Assembly: GCF_011395035.1 (NCBI RefSeq)
Contig: NZ_CP024768.1
Location: 3,447,865 to 3,511,864, forward strand
Direction of reading: 5' to 3'
Length of the DNA stretch: 64,000 nucleotides
From: Pantoea cypripedii
GTDB lineage: Bacteria > Pseudomonadota > Gammaproteobacteria > Enterobacterales > Enterobacteriaceae
A model generated the notes under the pieces. That model was given only the letters and a program-made list of their open reading frames with translations. It made no database searches and had not been told where the DNA came from. Made by a program: the position numbers and the translations under genes. Position 1 is the stretch's first letter. The number at the start of each line of letters is the position of its first letter. Shown here piece by piece: positions 1-10,400 of this stretch.

Positions 1-1414
1 GCAGCGAGATGGAGAGCGTCACGGCAAACTCGCGGAACAAACGCCCGACGATACTGCCCATCAGCAGGATCGGGATAAAGACCGCAATCAACGACATGGT
101 CATCGACAGCACGGTAAAACTCACTTCCTGCGCCCCACGCAGCGCAGCGCGCAGCGGACTTAACCCTTCTTCGATATGGCGGGTGATGTTTTCCAGCACC
201 ACAATCGCATCATCGACCACAAAGCCAGTGGAGATGATCAACGCCATCAGCGACAGGTTATCGAGGCTATAACCCAGCAGATACATCACCGCACAGGTAC
301 CAATCAGCGACACCGGCAGCGCCAGCGCCGGGATCACCACCGCCTGCACATTGCGCAGGAAGACAAACACCACCGCAATCACCAGCATCACGGCAATCAG
401 CAGCGTTTCTTCGGTGTCATACAACGACTGACGCACCGTGGGGGAACGGTCCACCACCAGTTTCAGTTGGGTATCGGCGGGCAGATCTTTTTCCAGGTTC
501 GGCAGCTGTGCTTTGATGGCATCAATGGTATCCAGCATGTTAGCCCCGGCCTGACGGGTGATACCGATCATCACCGACGGCGTCGCATTGAGGAAACCGG
601 CCTGGTATTTATCTTCGACGGAGTCATAAACGGTGGCGACATCGTGCAAACGCACCGCTTTACCGTTGTTATAGCTGACGATCAGATTGCGGTACTGTGC
701 CGCTTTATCCAGCTGCCCGTTGCTGTCCACCAGCCACGACTGGTTGCTACCCTGCAGGATGCCTTTCGGCAGGTTGGTGGTGCTGTCAGCGATGGCGCTG
801 CGCACCGTATCCAGCGCAATCCCGTACTGCGTCAGTTTTTGCGGTTGCAGATCGATACGCACCGCAGGCAGTGCGCTGCCCATCAGCGACACTTCGCCGA
901 CGCCCTGCACCTGGCTCATCGCCTGTTCAATCTTACTTTCCGCCAGATCGTAGAGCTCACCCGGCGTTCGGGTGGCGGAGACCAGCGCCAGCATCACAAT
1001 CGGCGCATCGGATGGGTTGGCTTTACGGTACGTCGGCAGCGATTCCATCGAACTTGGCAGCAGACTGCGTGCCGCGTTAATCGCCGCCTGCACATCACGC
1101 GCCGCGCCGTTGATATCGCGATCCAGTTCAAACTGCAAAATGATGGTGCTGGAACCCTGCGAGCTGCTCGACGTCATCTCGGTGATGCCCGCGATCTGCC
1201 CCAGCGAACGTTCCAGCGGTGTTGCTACCGTGGCCGCCATGGTTTCCGGGCTGGCCCCGGCAAGGCTGGCACTGACCATAATGGTGGGAAAATCCACCTG
1301 CGGCAGCGGAGCCACCGGCAGCAGCCGGTAGCCCAACAGGCCAAGTAGCATGATCGACAGCGTCAGCAGCAGAGTCGTAACCGGGCGGAAGATAAACAGC
1401 CGCGTCAGATTCAT
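1..1414 (-). CDS. mdtC: Multidrug efflux RND permease MdtC, 5' part (runs off the window)
   Basis: Inner-membrane proton-driven RND permease, partner of MdtB in the MdtABC drug and bile-salt pump. The minus frame is open from ATG at 1414 to the window edge, about 471 codons of a family length near 1025. It begins MNLTRLFIFRPVTTLLL, typical of MdtC TM1. The ISTGFVVDDAIVVLEN segment near residue 400 carries the paired Asp of TM4 needed for proton relay. The start overlaps the mdtB stop by 4 nt (ATGA), indicating translational coupling. The large plus-strand open frames over this region are antisense shadows. Identity is inferred from remembered MdtC sequence and the mdtAB context. Confidence 0.93.
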   Translation of the reverse strand, partial: MNLTRLFIFRPVTTLLLTLSIMLLGLLGYRLLPVAPLPQVDFPTIMVSASLAGASPETMAATVATPLERSLGQIAGITEMTSSSSQGSSTIILQFELDRDINGAARDVQAAINAARSLLPSSMESLPTYRKANPSDAPIVMLALVSATRTPGELYDLAESKIEQAMSQVQGVGEVSLMGSALPAVRIDLQPQKLTQYGIALDTVRSAIADSTTNLPKGILQGSNQSWLVDSNGQLDKAAQYRNLIVSYNNGKAVRLHDVATVYDSVEDKYQAGFLNATPSVMIGITRQAGANMLDTIDAIKAQLPNLEKDLPADTQLKLVVDRSPTVRQSLYDTEETLLIAVMLVIAVVFVFLRNVQAVVIPALALPVSLIGTCAVMYLLGYSLDNLSLMALIISTGFVVDDAIVVLENITRHIEEGLSPLRAALRGAQEVSFTVLSMTMSLIAVFIPILLMGSIVGRLFREFAVTLSISL

Positions 1415-4400
1415 TGCTCGCCTCGCGCCTGCTGCTGTTTACGCTGCACAAAACGCTTGCCACGCTGCGCCCAGCCATCAAACCACAGATAGATTACCGG
1501 GGTGGAGAACAGCGTCAGCACCTGGCTGACGATCAAGCCGCCGACGATCACCAGACCAAGCGGCTGGCGCAACTCTGCGCCGGAGCCAGAGGCCAGCATC
1601 AGCGGCAATGCGCCCAGCAACGCCGCCATGGTGGTCATCATAATCGGGCGGAAACGCAGCAGACACGCCTGATGAATCGCATCGCGTGGGCTCATCCCCT
1701 GCTTGTTTTCCGCTTCCAGCGCGAAGTCGATCATCATAATGGCGTTCTTCTTCACGATGCCGATCAGCAGGATCACCCCGATCAGCGCAATCAGGCTGAA
1801 CTCGCTCCCGGCCAGCAGCAGCGTCAGCAGCGCCCCCACCGCCGCCGACGGCAGCGTGGAGAGAATAGTGACCGGATGAATAAAGCTTTCATACAGAATG
1901 CCCAGCACCACATACATGGTGATCAGCGCCGCCAGAATCAGCCAGAGCGTGTTGCCCGTGGCGCTCTGGAACGCCGAGGTTTCCCCCTGATAACGCAGGG
2001 TGATACTCGACGGCAGATTCAGCTGTTGCGTAACCTCGGTAATCGCCTGCTGCGCATCTTCCAGTGAATAACCGCTGCTGAGGTTAAACGACACCATCAC
2101 CGCCGGGAACTGGTTGAGGCGCATATGCATCAGCGAACCGGTGCGCTCATGAATGGTGGCGATCGAGGTCAGTTTCACCATGCCAGTGGTGCTGCTGCTG
2201 GTGCTGGATGAGGTCGAACTGCTGGAGCTGTCCGATGAACTGGAGCTGGAGCTACTGGACGAGCTACTGCTACTGGACGAGCTGCTGGTGGTGGTGGAGC
2301 TGCTGCTGGTCGACGGTTGCAGATAGACATCATCGAACGAGGCTGGCGACTGCTGATACGTCGGTGCCACTTCCAGCACCACGCGATACTGGTTCGCCTG
2401 GGTAAAGATGGTAGACACCAGGCGCTGACCAAAGCTGTTGTACAACGCGGTATCAACATCCGAGGCGGTAATGCCGTAACGTGCCGCTTTATCACGATTC
2501 AGTTCCACATAAGCCACGCGGCCCTGATCCTGTAAGTTGCTCACCACGCCATTAAATTCCGGGCGTTTCTGCAAGGCGGCAATCAGCTGCGGCGTCCATT
2601 TCACCAGGTTTTCGCTGTCGGCATCGTCGAGGGTGAACTGATACTGGTTCGGCGTGACCTGGTCGTTGACCGTCAAATCCTGCGCCGGTTGCAGGTAAAG
2701 CTGGATACCCGTCACCTGGGTCGCCGCCTGTTGCAGCTGTTTAATCACCACATCGGCTTTGTCATCACGCTCACCAAACGGCTTGAGGTTGATTTGCATG
2801 CTGCCGCTGTTGAGGCTGGTATTGGTGCCGTCGATACCGATGGTGGAGGACAGACTCTCCACCGAGGGGTTTTGCAGGATCACCTTCGCCAGCGCCTGCT
2901 GCCGTTGCGACATCTCACTAAAGGAGACATCCTGCGAGGCAATGGTCACGCCCTGAATCAGGCCGGTATCCTGGGTTGGGAAGAAACCTTTCGGAATCAC
3001 CAGATACAGCACCGCCGTCAGCGCAAACGTCGCCAGCGCCACCAGCAACGTCAGCTTCTGGTGATTAAGCACGATGGTCAGCAGACGGTCATAGCCGCGA
3101 ATCATCTTGTCAATAAATTCGCCGCCCTTGCGGGAGAAGCGTGACTGCTTTTCCGGCGGGATATGCTGCAACAGGTAGGCGCAGAGCATCGGGGTCAGCG
3201 TCAGCGACACCAGCATCGAGACGAGGATCGACACCGCCAGGGTAATGGCAAATTCGCGGAACAAACGTCCGACCACATCGCCCATAAACAGCAGCGGGAT
3301 CAGCACCGCAATCAGCGAAAAAGTCAGCGAGATAATGGTGAAACCAATTTGCTGCGAACCTTTCAGCGCCGCCTGCATTGGCGTTTCGCCCTCTTCCAGC
3401 CGTCGCGAGATATTCTCCACCACCACAATCGCATCGTCGATCACGAAGCCCGTGGCGATGGTCAGCGCCATCAGCGACAGGTTGTTCAGGCTGAAGTCCG
3501 CCAGATACATCACGCCGAAGGTCCCAATCAGTGACAGCGGCACCGCCACGCTGGGGATCAGCGTTGCCGCGATGTTGCGCAGGAACAGGAAGGTGACCAT
3601 CACCACCAGCGCCACGGACAACATCAGCTCGAACTGCACGTCACTGATGGAAGCGCGAATGGTTTGCGTGCGGTCGGAGAGGATGCTCATTTTGACGCCG
3701 TCCGGCAAGGCCGCCTGCAACGTAGGCAATTTGGCCTTGATGGCATCCACCACCTGAATCACGTTTGCCCCTGGCTGGCGCTGCACGCTGATCACAATCG
3801 CCGGATTGTTATTGGCCCAGGCCGACTGGAAGGTGTTTTCCGGTCCCTGCTCAATATGGGCAATATCTTTCAGGCGCAGTGCAGCGCCGTTCTGATAAGT
3901 AATGATCAGGTTGCCGTACTCTTCAGCGGTACGCAGCTGGTCGTTAGCGTCGATAGTGACCGAATGGTATTTGCCGTCAAAGCCGCCTTTCGAGCCGTTA
4001 ACGTTGCTGTTGCCGATCAGGGTATTGACGTCTTCCAGCGTCAGGTTATGCGCCGCCAGCGCTTTCGGGTCCATCTGCACACGAATCGCCGGTTGATGGC
4101 CCCCCGCCAGCGTCACCATACCCACGCCAGAAATCTGCGACAGTTTCAGCGCCACGCGGGTGTTGACCAGATCCTGTACCTGCGTCAACGGCAGCGTTTC
4201 GGAACTGGCCGCCAGGGTGATCACCGCAGTATCTGCCGGGTTGACCTTTTTATAGGTCGGCGGATTGGGCAGATCGCTCGGCAGCAGGTTGTTCGCGGCG
4301 TTGATCGCCGCCTGTACTTCCTGCTCCGCCACATCCAGCGACAAATCAAGGCTGAACTTCAGCGTAATGATCGAGGAACCACCGGAACTGGTGGAGGTCA

Positions 4401-4638
4401 TCTGGCTTAACCCCGCCATCTGCCCCAGCTGGCGCTCCAGCGGCGAAGTGATCGATGAAGCCATCACGTCCGGGCTGGCACCCGGATACAGCGTGGTGAC
4501 CTGAATGGTCGGATAGTCCACCTGCGGTAACGCCGAGGTGGAGAGGAATTTATAAGCGAAGATCCCGGCGATAAGTACGCCGACCATCAACAGGATGGTC
4601 GCGACCGGCCGCTGGATAAACAGGCGTGACGGATTCAT
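1411..4638 (-). CDS. mdtB: Multidrug efflux RND permease MdtB with serine-rich insertion
   Basis: RND permease, 1075 aa against about 1040 in E. coli; it forms a mixed trimer with MdtC in the inner membrane. It begins MNPSRLFIQRPVATILLMVG (TM1) and has ATGFVIDDAIVVVEN in TM4 with the conserved Asp pair. It shares ATGA overlaps with mdtA upstream and mdtC downstream. The odd feature is a low-complexity Ser/Thr tract of about 45 residues (about residues 774-820, nt 2180-2318), with one Asp and several Thr, placed in the second large periplasmic loop just before GMVKLTSIA. It accounts for the extra length. It is encoded by mixed AGC/AGT/TCC/TCG codons, not by one pure triplet repeat. No frameshift is seen. 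Confidence 0.95.
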   Translation of the reverse strand: MNPSRLFIQRPVATILLMVGVLIAGIFAYKFLSTSALPQVDYPTIQVTTLYPGASPDVMASSITSPLERQLGQMAGLSQMTSTSSGGSSIITLKFSLDLSLDVAEQEVQAAINAANNLLPSDLPNPPTYKKVNPADTAVITLAASSETLPLTQVQDLVNTRVALKLSQISGVGMVTLAGGHQPAIRVQMDPKALAAHNLTLEDVNTLIGNSNVNGSKGGFDGKYHSVTIDANDQLRTAEEYGNLIITYQNGAALRLKDIAHIEQGPENTFQSAWANNNPAIVISVQRQPGANVIQVVDAIKAKLPTLQAALPDGVKMSILSDRTQTIRASISDVQFELMLSVALVVMVTFLFLRNIAATLIPSVAVPLSLIGTFGVMYLADFSLNNLSLMALTIATGFVIDDAIVVVENISRRLEEGETPMQAALKGSQQIGFTIISLTFSLIAVLIPLLFMGDVVGRLFREFAITLAVSILVSMLVSLTLTPMLCAYLLQHIPPEKQSRFSRKGGEFIDKMIRGYDRLLTIVLNHQKLTLLVALATFALTAVLYLVIPKGFFPTQDTGLIQGVTIASQDVSFSEMSQRQQALAKVILQNPSVESLSSTIGIDGTNTSLNSGSMQINLKPFGERDDKADVVIKQLQQAATQVTGIQLYLQPAQDLTVNDQVTPNQYQFTLDDADSENLVKWTPQLIAALQKRPEFNGVVSNLQDQGRVAYVELNRDKAARYGITASDVDTALYNSFGQRLVSTIFTQANQYRVVLEVAPTYQQSPASFDDVYLQPSTSSSSTTTSSSSSSSSSSSSSSSSSSDSSSSSTSSSTSSSTTGMVKLTSIATIHERTGSLMHMRLNQFPAVMVSFNLSSGYSLEDAQQAITEVTQQLNLPSSITLRYQGETSAFQSATGNTLWLILAALITMYVVLGILYESFIHPVTILSTLPSAAVGALLTLLLAGSEFSLIALIGVILLIGIVKKNAIMMIDFALEAENKQGMSPRDAIHQACLLRFRPIMMTTMAALLGALPLMLASGSGAELRQPLGLVIVGGLIVSQVLTLFSTPVIYLWFDGWAQRGKRFVQRKQQQARGEQ

Positions 4639-5888
4639 TTGGCCTCGGTGGTCGCAGTCGGTTTGCTCTCATCGGCCAGCGTCACTTTACTGCCGTTGGT
4701 CAGACGATCGATGCCTTCCGTCACCAGGCGTTCGCCCGGCTCTACCCCTTTCAGGATCGCCTGGAAATCTTCACCAAAGGTCGGGCCGGTGGTGACCGCT
4801 TTACGCGTCACGGTGTTGTCTTTGTTGATGACAAACACAAAGCTGCCATCGCTGCTCAGTTGCAACGCCTGGGCCGGGATCACCGTGGCGTTTTTCAGTA
4901 TTTCGGTTTGCAGGCGCAGGTTGACGAACTGGTTAGCAAACAGCGACTCGTCCTCATTGGCGAAACTGGCTTTCAGCTCGATGGTGCCAGTGCTGGTGTC
5001 GATTTGGTTGCCGATGTATCTCACTTCGCCCTGAGCCAGCACCGTGGTGTTGTCCTGATCAAACGCCGTTGCTGGCAGGCTTTGATCGTTGTGCAGCGCT
5101 TTGGTCAGCTGAGGAATGTTGCTCTGCGGCACGCTGAAGGTCACCGCTGCCGGTTGCATCTGCGTCACCACCACAATACCGGTGGTGTCGGAGGTCTGGA
5201 TCATATTGCCAGGGTCCACCAGACGCAGGCCAACACGGCCGCTGACCGGCGATGTAATGCGCGCGTATTCGATATCCAGTTTTGCACTGGCGATCTGCGC
5301 TTCATCCGCCGCCACCGCACCGCGATACTGGCCCACGGTCGCCATCTGAGTATCGAGATCCTGACGCGCCAGAGAATCCTGCGCGTAGAGTTTTTTGTAG
5401 CGTGCCAGCGTCAGTTCGGCACTTTTCAGCAGCGCCTGGTTCTGATTGAGATCGCCCTGATATTGCGCCAGCGTCGCCTGGTAGCTGCGTGGATCGATCT
5501 GCGCCAGCAGCTGGCCCGCCTGCACTTTCTGACCTTCGGTGAAGTAGACCTTATCCAGCTGGCCCGCCACGCGGCTGGTGACCGTCACGCTGGCATTGGG
5601 CACCACCGTCCCGAGCGCATTCAGGTACACCGGCACATCGGCGGTGGTGGCAACGCCACTGTGCACCAGGGTAGCGCCCCCCATCATCATCGCCATGCCC
5701 GGAGGCCCCCCGGCAGGACGGTGACCACCGCGGCCACCCTGAGCCCCGCCCGGTGCGCCGCCTGGTGGCATAGCACCACGCCCTCCAACTACGCGCCAGA
5801 TCACGCCAGCCACAATTAACAGCACAACTAACAGGAGCAGCCATTTCAGCCAGCGAGAGAAAGCGGAGCGGGAAGCGTTGGTCTTCAT
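4635..5888 (-). CDS. mdtA: Multidrug efflux periplasmic adaptor MdtA
   Basis: Membrane-fusion protein (417 aa, E. coli 415) linking the MdtBC permeases to an outer-membrane channel. An N-terminal membrane anchor (WLKWLLLLVVLLIVAGVIW) is followed by a Gly/Pro-rich stretch with MPPGGAPGGAQGG and GMAMMMGG. The lipoyl halves (VTSRVAGQLDKVYFTEGQKV and ITSPVSGRVGLRLVDPGN) flank an alpha-hairpin. It is first gene of mdtABC and overlaps mdtB by 4 nt. In E. coli the operon is BaeSR-controlled; I did not identify a BaeR site here. A hairpin 28 bp upstream probably ends the preceding RND operon, making mdtA the first gene of its own transcript. Confidence 0.94.
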   Translation of the reverse strand: MKTNASRSAFSRWLKWLLLLVVLLIVAGVIWRVVGGRGAMPPGGAPGGAQGGRGGHRPAGGPPGMAMMMGGATLVHSGVATTADVPVYLNALGTVVPNASVTVTSRVAGQLDKVYFTEGQKVQAGQLLAQIDPRSYQATLAQYQGDLNQNQALLKSAELTLARYKKLYAQDSLARQDLDTQMATVGQYRGAVAADEAQIASAKLDIEYARITSPVSGRVGLRLVDPGNMIQTSDTTGIVVVTQMQPAAVTFSVPQSNIPQLTKALHNDQSLPATAFDQDNTTVLAQGEVRYIGNQIDTSTGTIELKASFANEDESLFANQFVNLRLQTEILKNATVIPAQALQLSSDGSFVFVINKDNTVTRKAVTTGPTFGEDFQAILKGVEPGERLVTEGIDRLTNGSKVTLADESKPTATTEAK

Positions 5889-5912
5889 TGAGTTCTTGGG
5901 TCTCAGATAAAT

Positions 5913-5939
5913 GGAAAATCCCCTGGAAAACAGGGGATT
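5913..5939 (-). terminator. Intrinsic-terminator-like hairpin after the upstream RND operon
   Basis: Read on the minus strand, AATCCCCTG and CAGGGGATT form a 9-bp stem with a 5-nt loop, followed by TTTTCC. It lies 90 bp past the outer-membrane-factor stop and 28 bp before mdtA. The T-run is short, so some read-through into mdtABC is possible. Confidence 0.6.
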
Positions 5940-6028
5940 ATTTCAAAGGTAAATCATTACTGAGCGTATTATCGGCTGAAAAACATATTTTATTCCATGC
6001 TCAAACCGTAAGGATTTCGTTAAGATCC

Positions 6029-7435
6029 TCAGGATTTCCAGCCGCCGCCAAGTGCCTTGTACAAGGTGATTTTCTGGCTTAACTGGCCCAGATGCGCGCT
6101 AATCAGCGTCTGTTGCGCGCTGTAAAGAGAACGTTGAGCCACTAACACATTGAGATAATTATCAACGCCCTGCTTATAACGCAATTCAGAATAGTCGTAG
6201 TCGCGCTGATTCGCACCTACCTCTTTTTGCAGGGCCGTCATTTGATCCAGCCAGGTGTCCTGACCGGCCAGCGCATCGTTCACCTCTTTAAACGCGGTCT
6301 GAATCGCTTTCTCATAGTTGGCGATCTCAATGCGTTTCTCGATATGGGCGATGTTCAGGTTCGCCTCGTTTTTGCCGCCGTCAAAAATCGGCAGGTTGAT
6401 CGAGGGAACAAACGACCAGGCACCGGTACCGCCACCCAGCAAACTGCCGAGCGAGCTACTGGTGGACCCACCGGATGCCGTCAGCGTAATGCTCGGGAAG
6501 AAGGCCGCGCGCGCCGCACCGATATTGGCGTTAGCCGCTTTCAGCGTATGTTCGGCGGCCATCACATCCGGACGGCGCGTCAGCAAATCTGACGGCAATC
6601 CGGCTGGCGTGGCCGGGAACTGCCAGTTGGCATCCAGCGTCGCATGGGACAGCAGCGACACCGGCAGATCAGTGCCCACCAGCAACCGCAGCGCGTCGAC
6701 ATCCTGACGTACCTGACGGGTGTAGCTGGCCACATCCGCCTCGGCGGCGCGTACCGTACTTTCCGCTTCGGCCAGATCCTGGTCGCTGCTGACGCCGCCG
6801 TCATAGCTCATTTTGGTCAGCCGGTATGAATCCTGCTGGCTCTGGGCGGTGTTCTGCGCCAGATGCAGCAGGTCATTATCCGAACACAGGGTCAGCCAGG
6901 CGGTTGCCACTTCCGAAATCAGCGAGATCCGGGTGGCACGCTCGGTGGCCGCCGTCGACAGATAGGTTTCCTGGGCCTGATCGCGCAGGCTGCGCAACCG
7001 ACCAAAGAAATCCAGCTCCCATGAGGTGACGCCGAGACCGGCGTTTAACTCATGGTAAGTCACCGGTCCGGTGGTTTTGGTGTTGTACAGATTGCCAGGC
7101 TCATGGGCTGAGGTCTGGCTGGCGGTGGCGTCAATCGACGGCATCAGCGCCGCGCGCTGCACCGTCACATCGTTACGCGCCTCTTCGACATTCAGGGCCG
7201 CGACGCGCAGGTCGCGGTTGTTATCAAGAGAAAGCTGGATCAGGTTACGCATCGTGGCATCGGTGAAAAAATTCTGCCACGGCAGGTCCGCCACATTGCC
7301 CACTGCGGTGGGCTGGTCGTAACGGGCATCCACCGGCATCGCTGGCCGCTGATAATGCGGCTCCATGGTACAACCGGTTAAGCCAAGGGCGGCGGCCAGC
7401 GGCAGCAGCGCCCAGTTGAAGGTTTTAGTTATCAT
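6029..7435 (-). CDS. RND efflux outer-membrane factor (OprM/NodT-type lipoprotein)
   Basis: Outer-membrane channel of a tripartite pump, 468 aa. I start at MITKTFNWALLPLAAALGLT (ATG at 7435), which gives a lipoprotein signal with lipobox LTGC followed by TMEPHYQRP. A longer in-frame version starting at 7510 would put 25 unlikely residues ahead of the signal peptide. Two OEP repeats are visible (LSLDNNRDLRVAALNVEEAR, and the second around ANANIGAARAAFFPSI). The start overlaps the permease stop by 11 nt, so the gene belongs to the adaptor-permease-OMF operon. It is unlike TolC, which is usually unlinked to RND genes in Enterobacterales, and resembles OprM-type partners. Substrates are unknown. 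Confidence 0.9.
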   Translation of the reverse strand: MITKTFNWALLPLAAALGLTGCTMEPHYQRPAMPVDARYDQPTAVGNVADLPWQNFFTDATMRNLIQLSLDNNRDLRVAALNVEEARNDVTVQRAALMPSIDATASQTSAHEPGNLYNTKTTGPVTYHELNAGLGVTSWELDFFGRLRSLRDQAQETYLSTAATERATRISLISEVATAWLTLCSDNDLLHLAQNTAQSQQDSYRLTKMSYDGGVSSDQDLAEAESTVRAAEADVASYTRQVRQDVDALRLLVGTDLPVSLLSHATLDANWQFPATPAGLPSDLLTRRPDVMAAEHTLKAANANIGAARAAFFPSITLTASGGSTSSSLGSLLGGGTGAWSFVPSINLPIFDGGKNEANLNIAHIEKRIEIANYEKAIQTAFKEVNDALAGQDTWLDQMTALQKEVGANQRDYDYSELRYKQGVDNYLNVLVAQRSLYSAQQTLISAHLGQLSQKITLYKALGGGWKS

Positions 7436-10400
7436 GCTGCACCCCCTCTGCGGATGCTTTTTTCTTACGCGAGAAGAACTGCGACACCACCACGTAAAAC
7501 ATCGGCACAAAGAAGATGGCGAGGAAGGTAGCGGTAATCATCCCGCCAGCCACTGCCGTACCGATGGAGTGCTGGCTACCCGCGCCCGCACCGTTAGAGA
7601 TAGTGAGCGGCAGCACGCCGAGGATAAAGGCCATTGAAGTCATGATGATGGGGCGGATACGCAGTCTGGCTGCCTCCACTGCCGCTTCCACCAGGCTCTT
7701 ACCTTCCCGCTCGTGCAGTTCCTTCGCAAATTCAACAATCAGGATGGCGTTCTTCGCCGCCAGCCCGACGGTGGTTAATAGCCCTACCTGGAAGAACACA
7801 TCGTTCTGCAAGCCGCGCATCAACACCGCGCAGATGGTGCCCAGCACGCCAAGCGGCACCACCAGAATCACTGAGAACGGAATCGACCAGCTTTCGTACA
7901 GCGCCGCCAGGCACAGGAACACCACCAGGATGGAGATCATGTACAGCTGCGTGGTCTGGTTACCGGATGCCTGCTCCTCATAAGAGATGCCGTACCACTG
8001 CACACGGAAACCGCTCGGCAGCTGCTTCGCCAGCTCCTCAACCGCTTTCATCGCTTCACCGGTACTTTTACCCGGTGCCGGGGAGCCGAGGATCTCTTCC
8101 GCCGTCAGGCCGTTAAAGCGTTCGAAGTGTGGAGAGCCGTACACCCATTTACCGGAGGCAAAAGCCGAGAACGGAACCATGGTGCCGCTGGAGTTGCGGA
8201 AGTACCATTTGTTGAGGTCAGACGGTGTCACGCGGGAATCCGCTTTCCCCATCAGGTACACCTCTTTCACACGGCCGTTGTACATGAACTGGTCGATATA
8301 GCTGGAACCCCAGGCCACCGACAAGGTGTTGTTGATGTCGGTCATGCTCAGACCGAGCGCGCTGGCTTTCTCGTCATTAATCTCCAGTTGATACTGCGGC
8401 TCATCTTCCAGGCCATTCATGCGTACCTGAGCCAGACGCGGGTCCTTGTTCGCCAGATCAATCAACTGATGCGTGGCATCCATCATCTGCTGATGGGTGT
8501 GCGCGCCAGTATCCTGCAAATAGAGGTCAAAGCCGGTGGCGTTACCCAGTTCCATGACCGCAGGCGGCACCATGGCAAAGATTTTGGCGTTTTTGTAACT
8601 GGCAAAATGCGCCATTACGCGGTTGGCCAAATCCTGCACGCTCTGGCCGCTATGGGTACGCTCCCCCCAGTCCTTCAGACGCACAAACGCCATGGCGTTA
8701 CTCTGACCGCGACCGGCAAAGTTAAAGCCCGCCACGCCAAAGGTGGTGGTGACCACTGAGGCTTCGTTCTTTTGCAGGTAATCATTCAGATCGTTGATCA
8801 CCTGCTGAGTACGCTGCGACGAGGCGTTTACCGGCAGGGTCATCTGCACCATCATCAGGCCCTGGTCTTCATTGGGCAGGAAGGTGGTGGGTACGCGGGT
8901 AAACAGGAAACCGGTCACCCCGACAATCACCAGATACACCACCATGAACAGCCCACGGCGGGACAGCACCTTATTCACACCGCGGGTGTAGTGCATCGCA
9001 CCGCTATCAAACTTGCGGTTAAACCAACCGGCAAACCCGGTGGTTTTGTGCTCGGCCGAACTGGCTTTCAATAAGGTGGCGCACAGTGCCGGGGTAAAGA
9101 TCAACGCCATAATCACCGACAGCGCCATCGCCGAGACAATGGTGATCGAGAACTGACGATAGATAACCCCGGTCGAACCATTGAAGAACGCCATCGGCAG
9201 CAGGACCGCCGACAGCACCAGCGCGATACCGAACAACGCCCCCTGGATTTGCTGCATCGATTTGATGGTGGCGGTTTTCGGATCGAGCCGTTCTTCGTGC
9301 ATCACACGCTCGACGTTCTCCACCACCACGATGGCATCATCCACCAATAGCCCTATCGCCAGCACCATCCCGAACATCGTCAGGGTGTTGATGCTATAAC
9401 CAAAGGCCGCAAGGATACCGAAGGTGCCCAGCAGGACCACCGGCACCACCAGCGTGGTGATCATCGTGGCGCGCAGGTTTTGCAGGAAGATCAGCATCAC
9501 GAAGAACACCAGCACCACGGCTTCGATCAGCGTTTTCACCACTTCTTCAATTGACGCGCTCACCACTGGCGAGGTGTCGTAGGGATAAGTGACTTCCACG
9601 TTATCCGGCAGCGATTCTTTCAAATCGGCAATGGTCTGACGGACCGCTTTCGCGGTGTTCAGCTCGTTGGCACCGGTTGCCAGACGCAAGGCGATACCTG
9701 CCGCCGGTTTGCCGTTGAGCGTGGCGTCAATGCCGTAGCTTTGTGGCCCCAACGCGACCGACGCCACATCTTTCAGGCGCACCTGAGAACCATCGCTGTT
9801 CACTTTCAGCAGCACGTTCTCAAACTGTTTCACCGTAGTGAAACGGGTTTTGCCGAGGACCGTTGCCTGCGTTTTCGCCCCCTGAATGGTTGGCAGCCCA
9901 CCCAGCGAACCGGAAGACACCTGCACGTTCTGATTATCAATCGCGGTGCTGACATCGCTCGGCATCAGGTTGTATTTGTACAATTTGGCGGGATCGAGCC
10001 AGATACGCATCGCGTATTCGGAACCCAGCACCATAAAGTCACCGACACCCGGAGTACGGGAAATCGGGTCTTCCAGTTTGGAGACCAGCATATCCGCGAG
10101 GTCACCGTTGGTCAGCTTGCCGTCTTTCGAAATCAGGCCAACCACCATCATGAAGTTTTTCTGGTACTTACGGATGCGGATACCCTGCTGGGTCACATCG
10201 GTCGGTAGTTGCGATTCCGCCAGAGAAACGCGGTCCTGCACCTGTACCTGAGCAATATCCGGGTTGATCCCCTGGTTAAAGGTGGCGATGATCTGCGCAC
10301 TGCCGTCGGAAGCACTGCTGGATTCGAGGTAACGCAGACCGTCCAGGCCGTTAAGTTGCTGCTCAATCACCTGGACCACGGTGTTTTGCGTGGTTTCCGC

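Noticed and set aside
176..1348. 390-codon plus-strand ORF
   Set aside because: Antisense to mdtC; composition rich in His/Arg/Gln as expected from the complement of GC-rich coding sequence.
4626..5819. 397-codon plus-strand ORF
   Set aside because: Exact antisense of mdtA, which has full family motifs.
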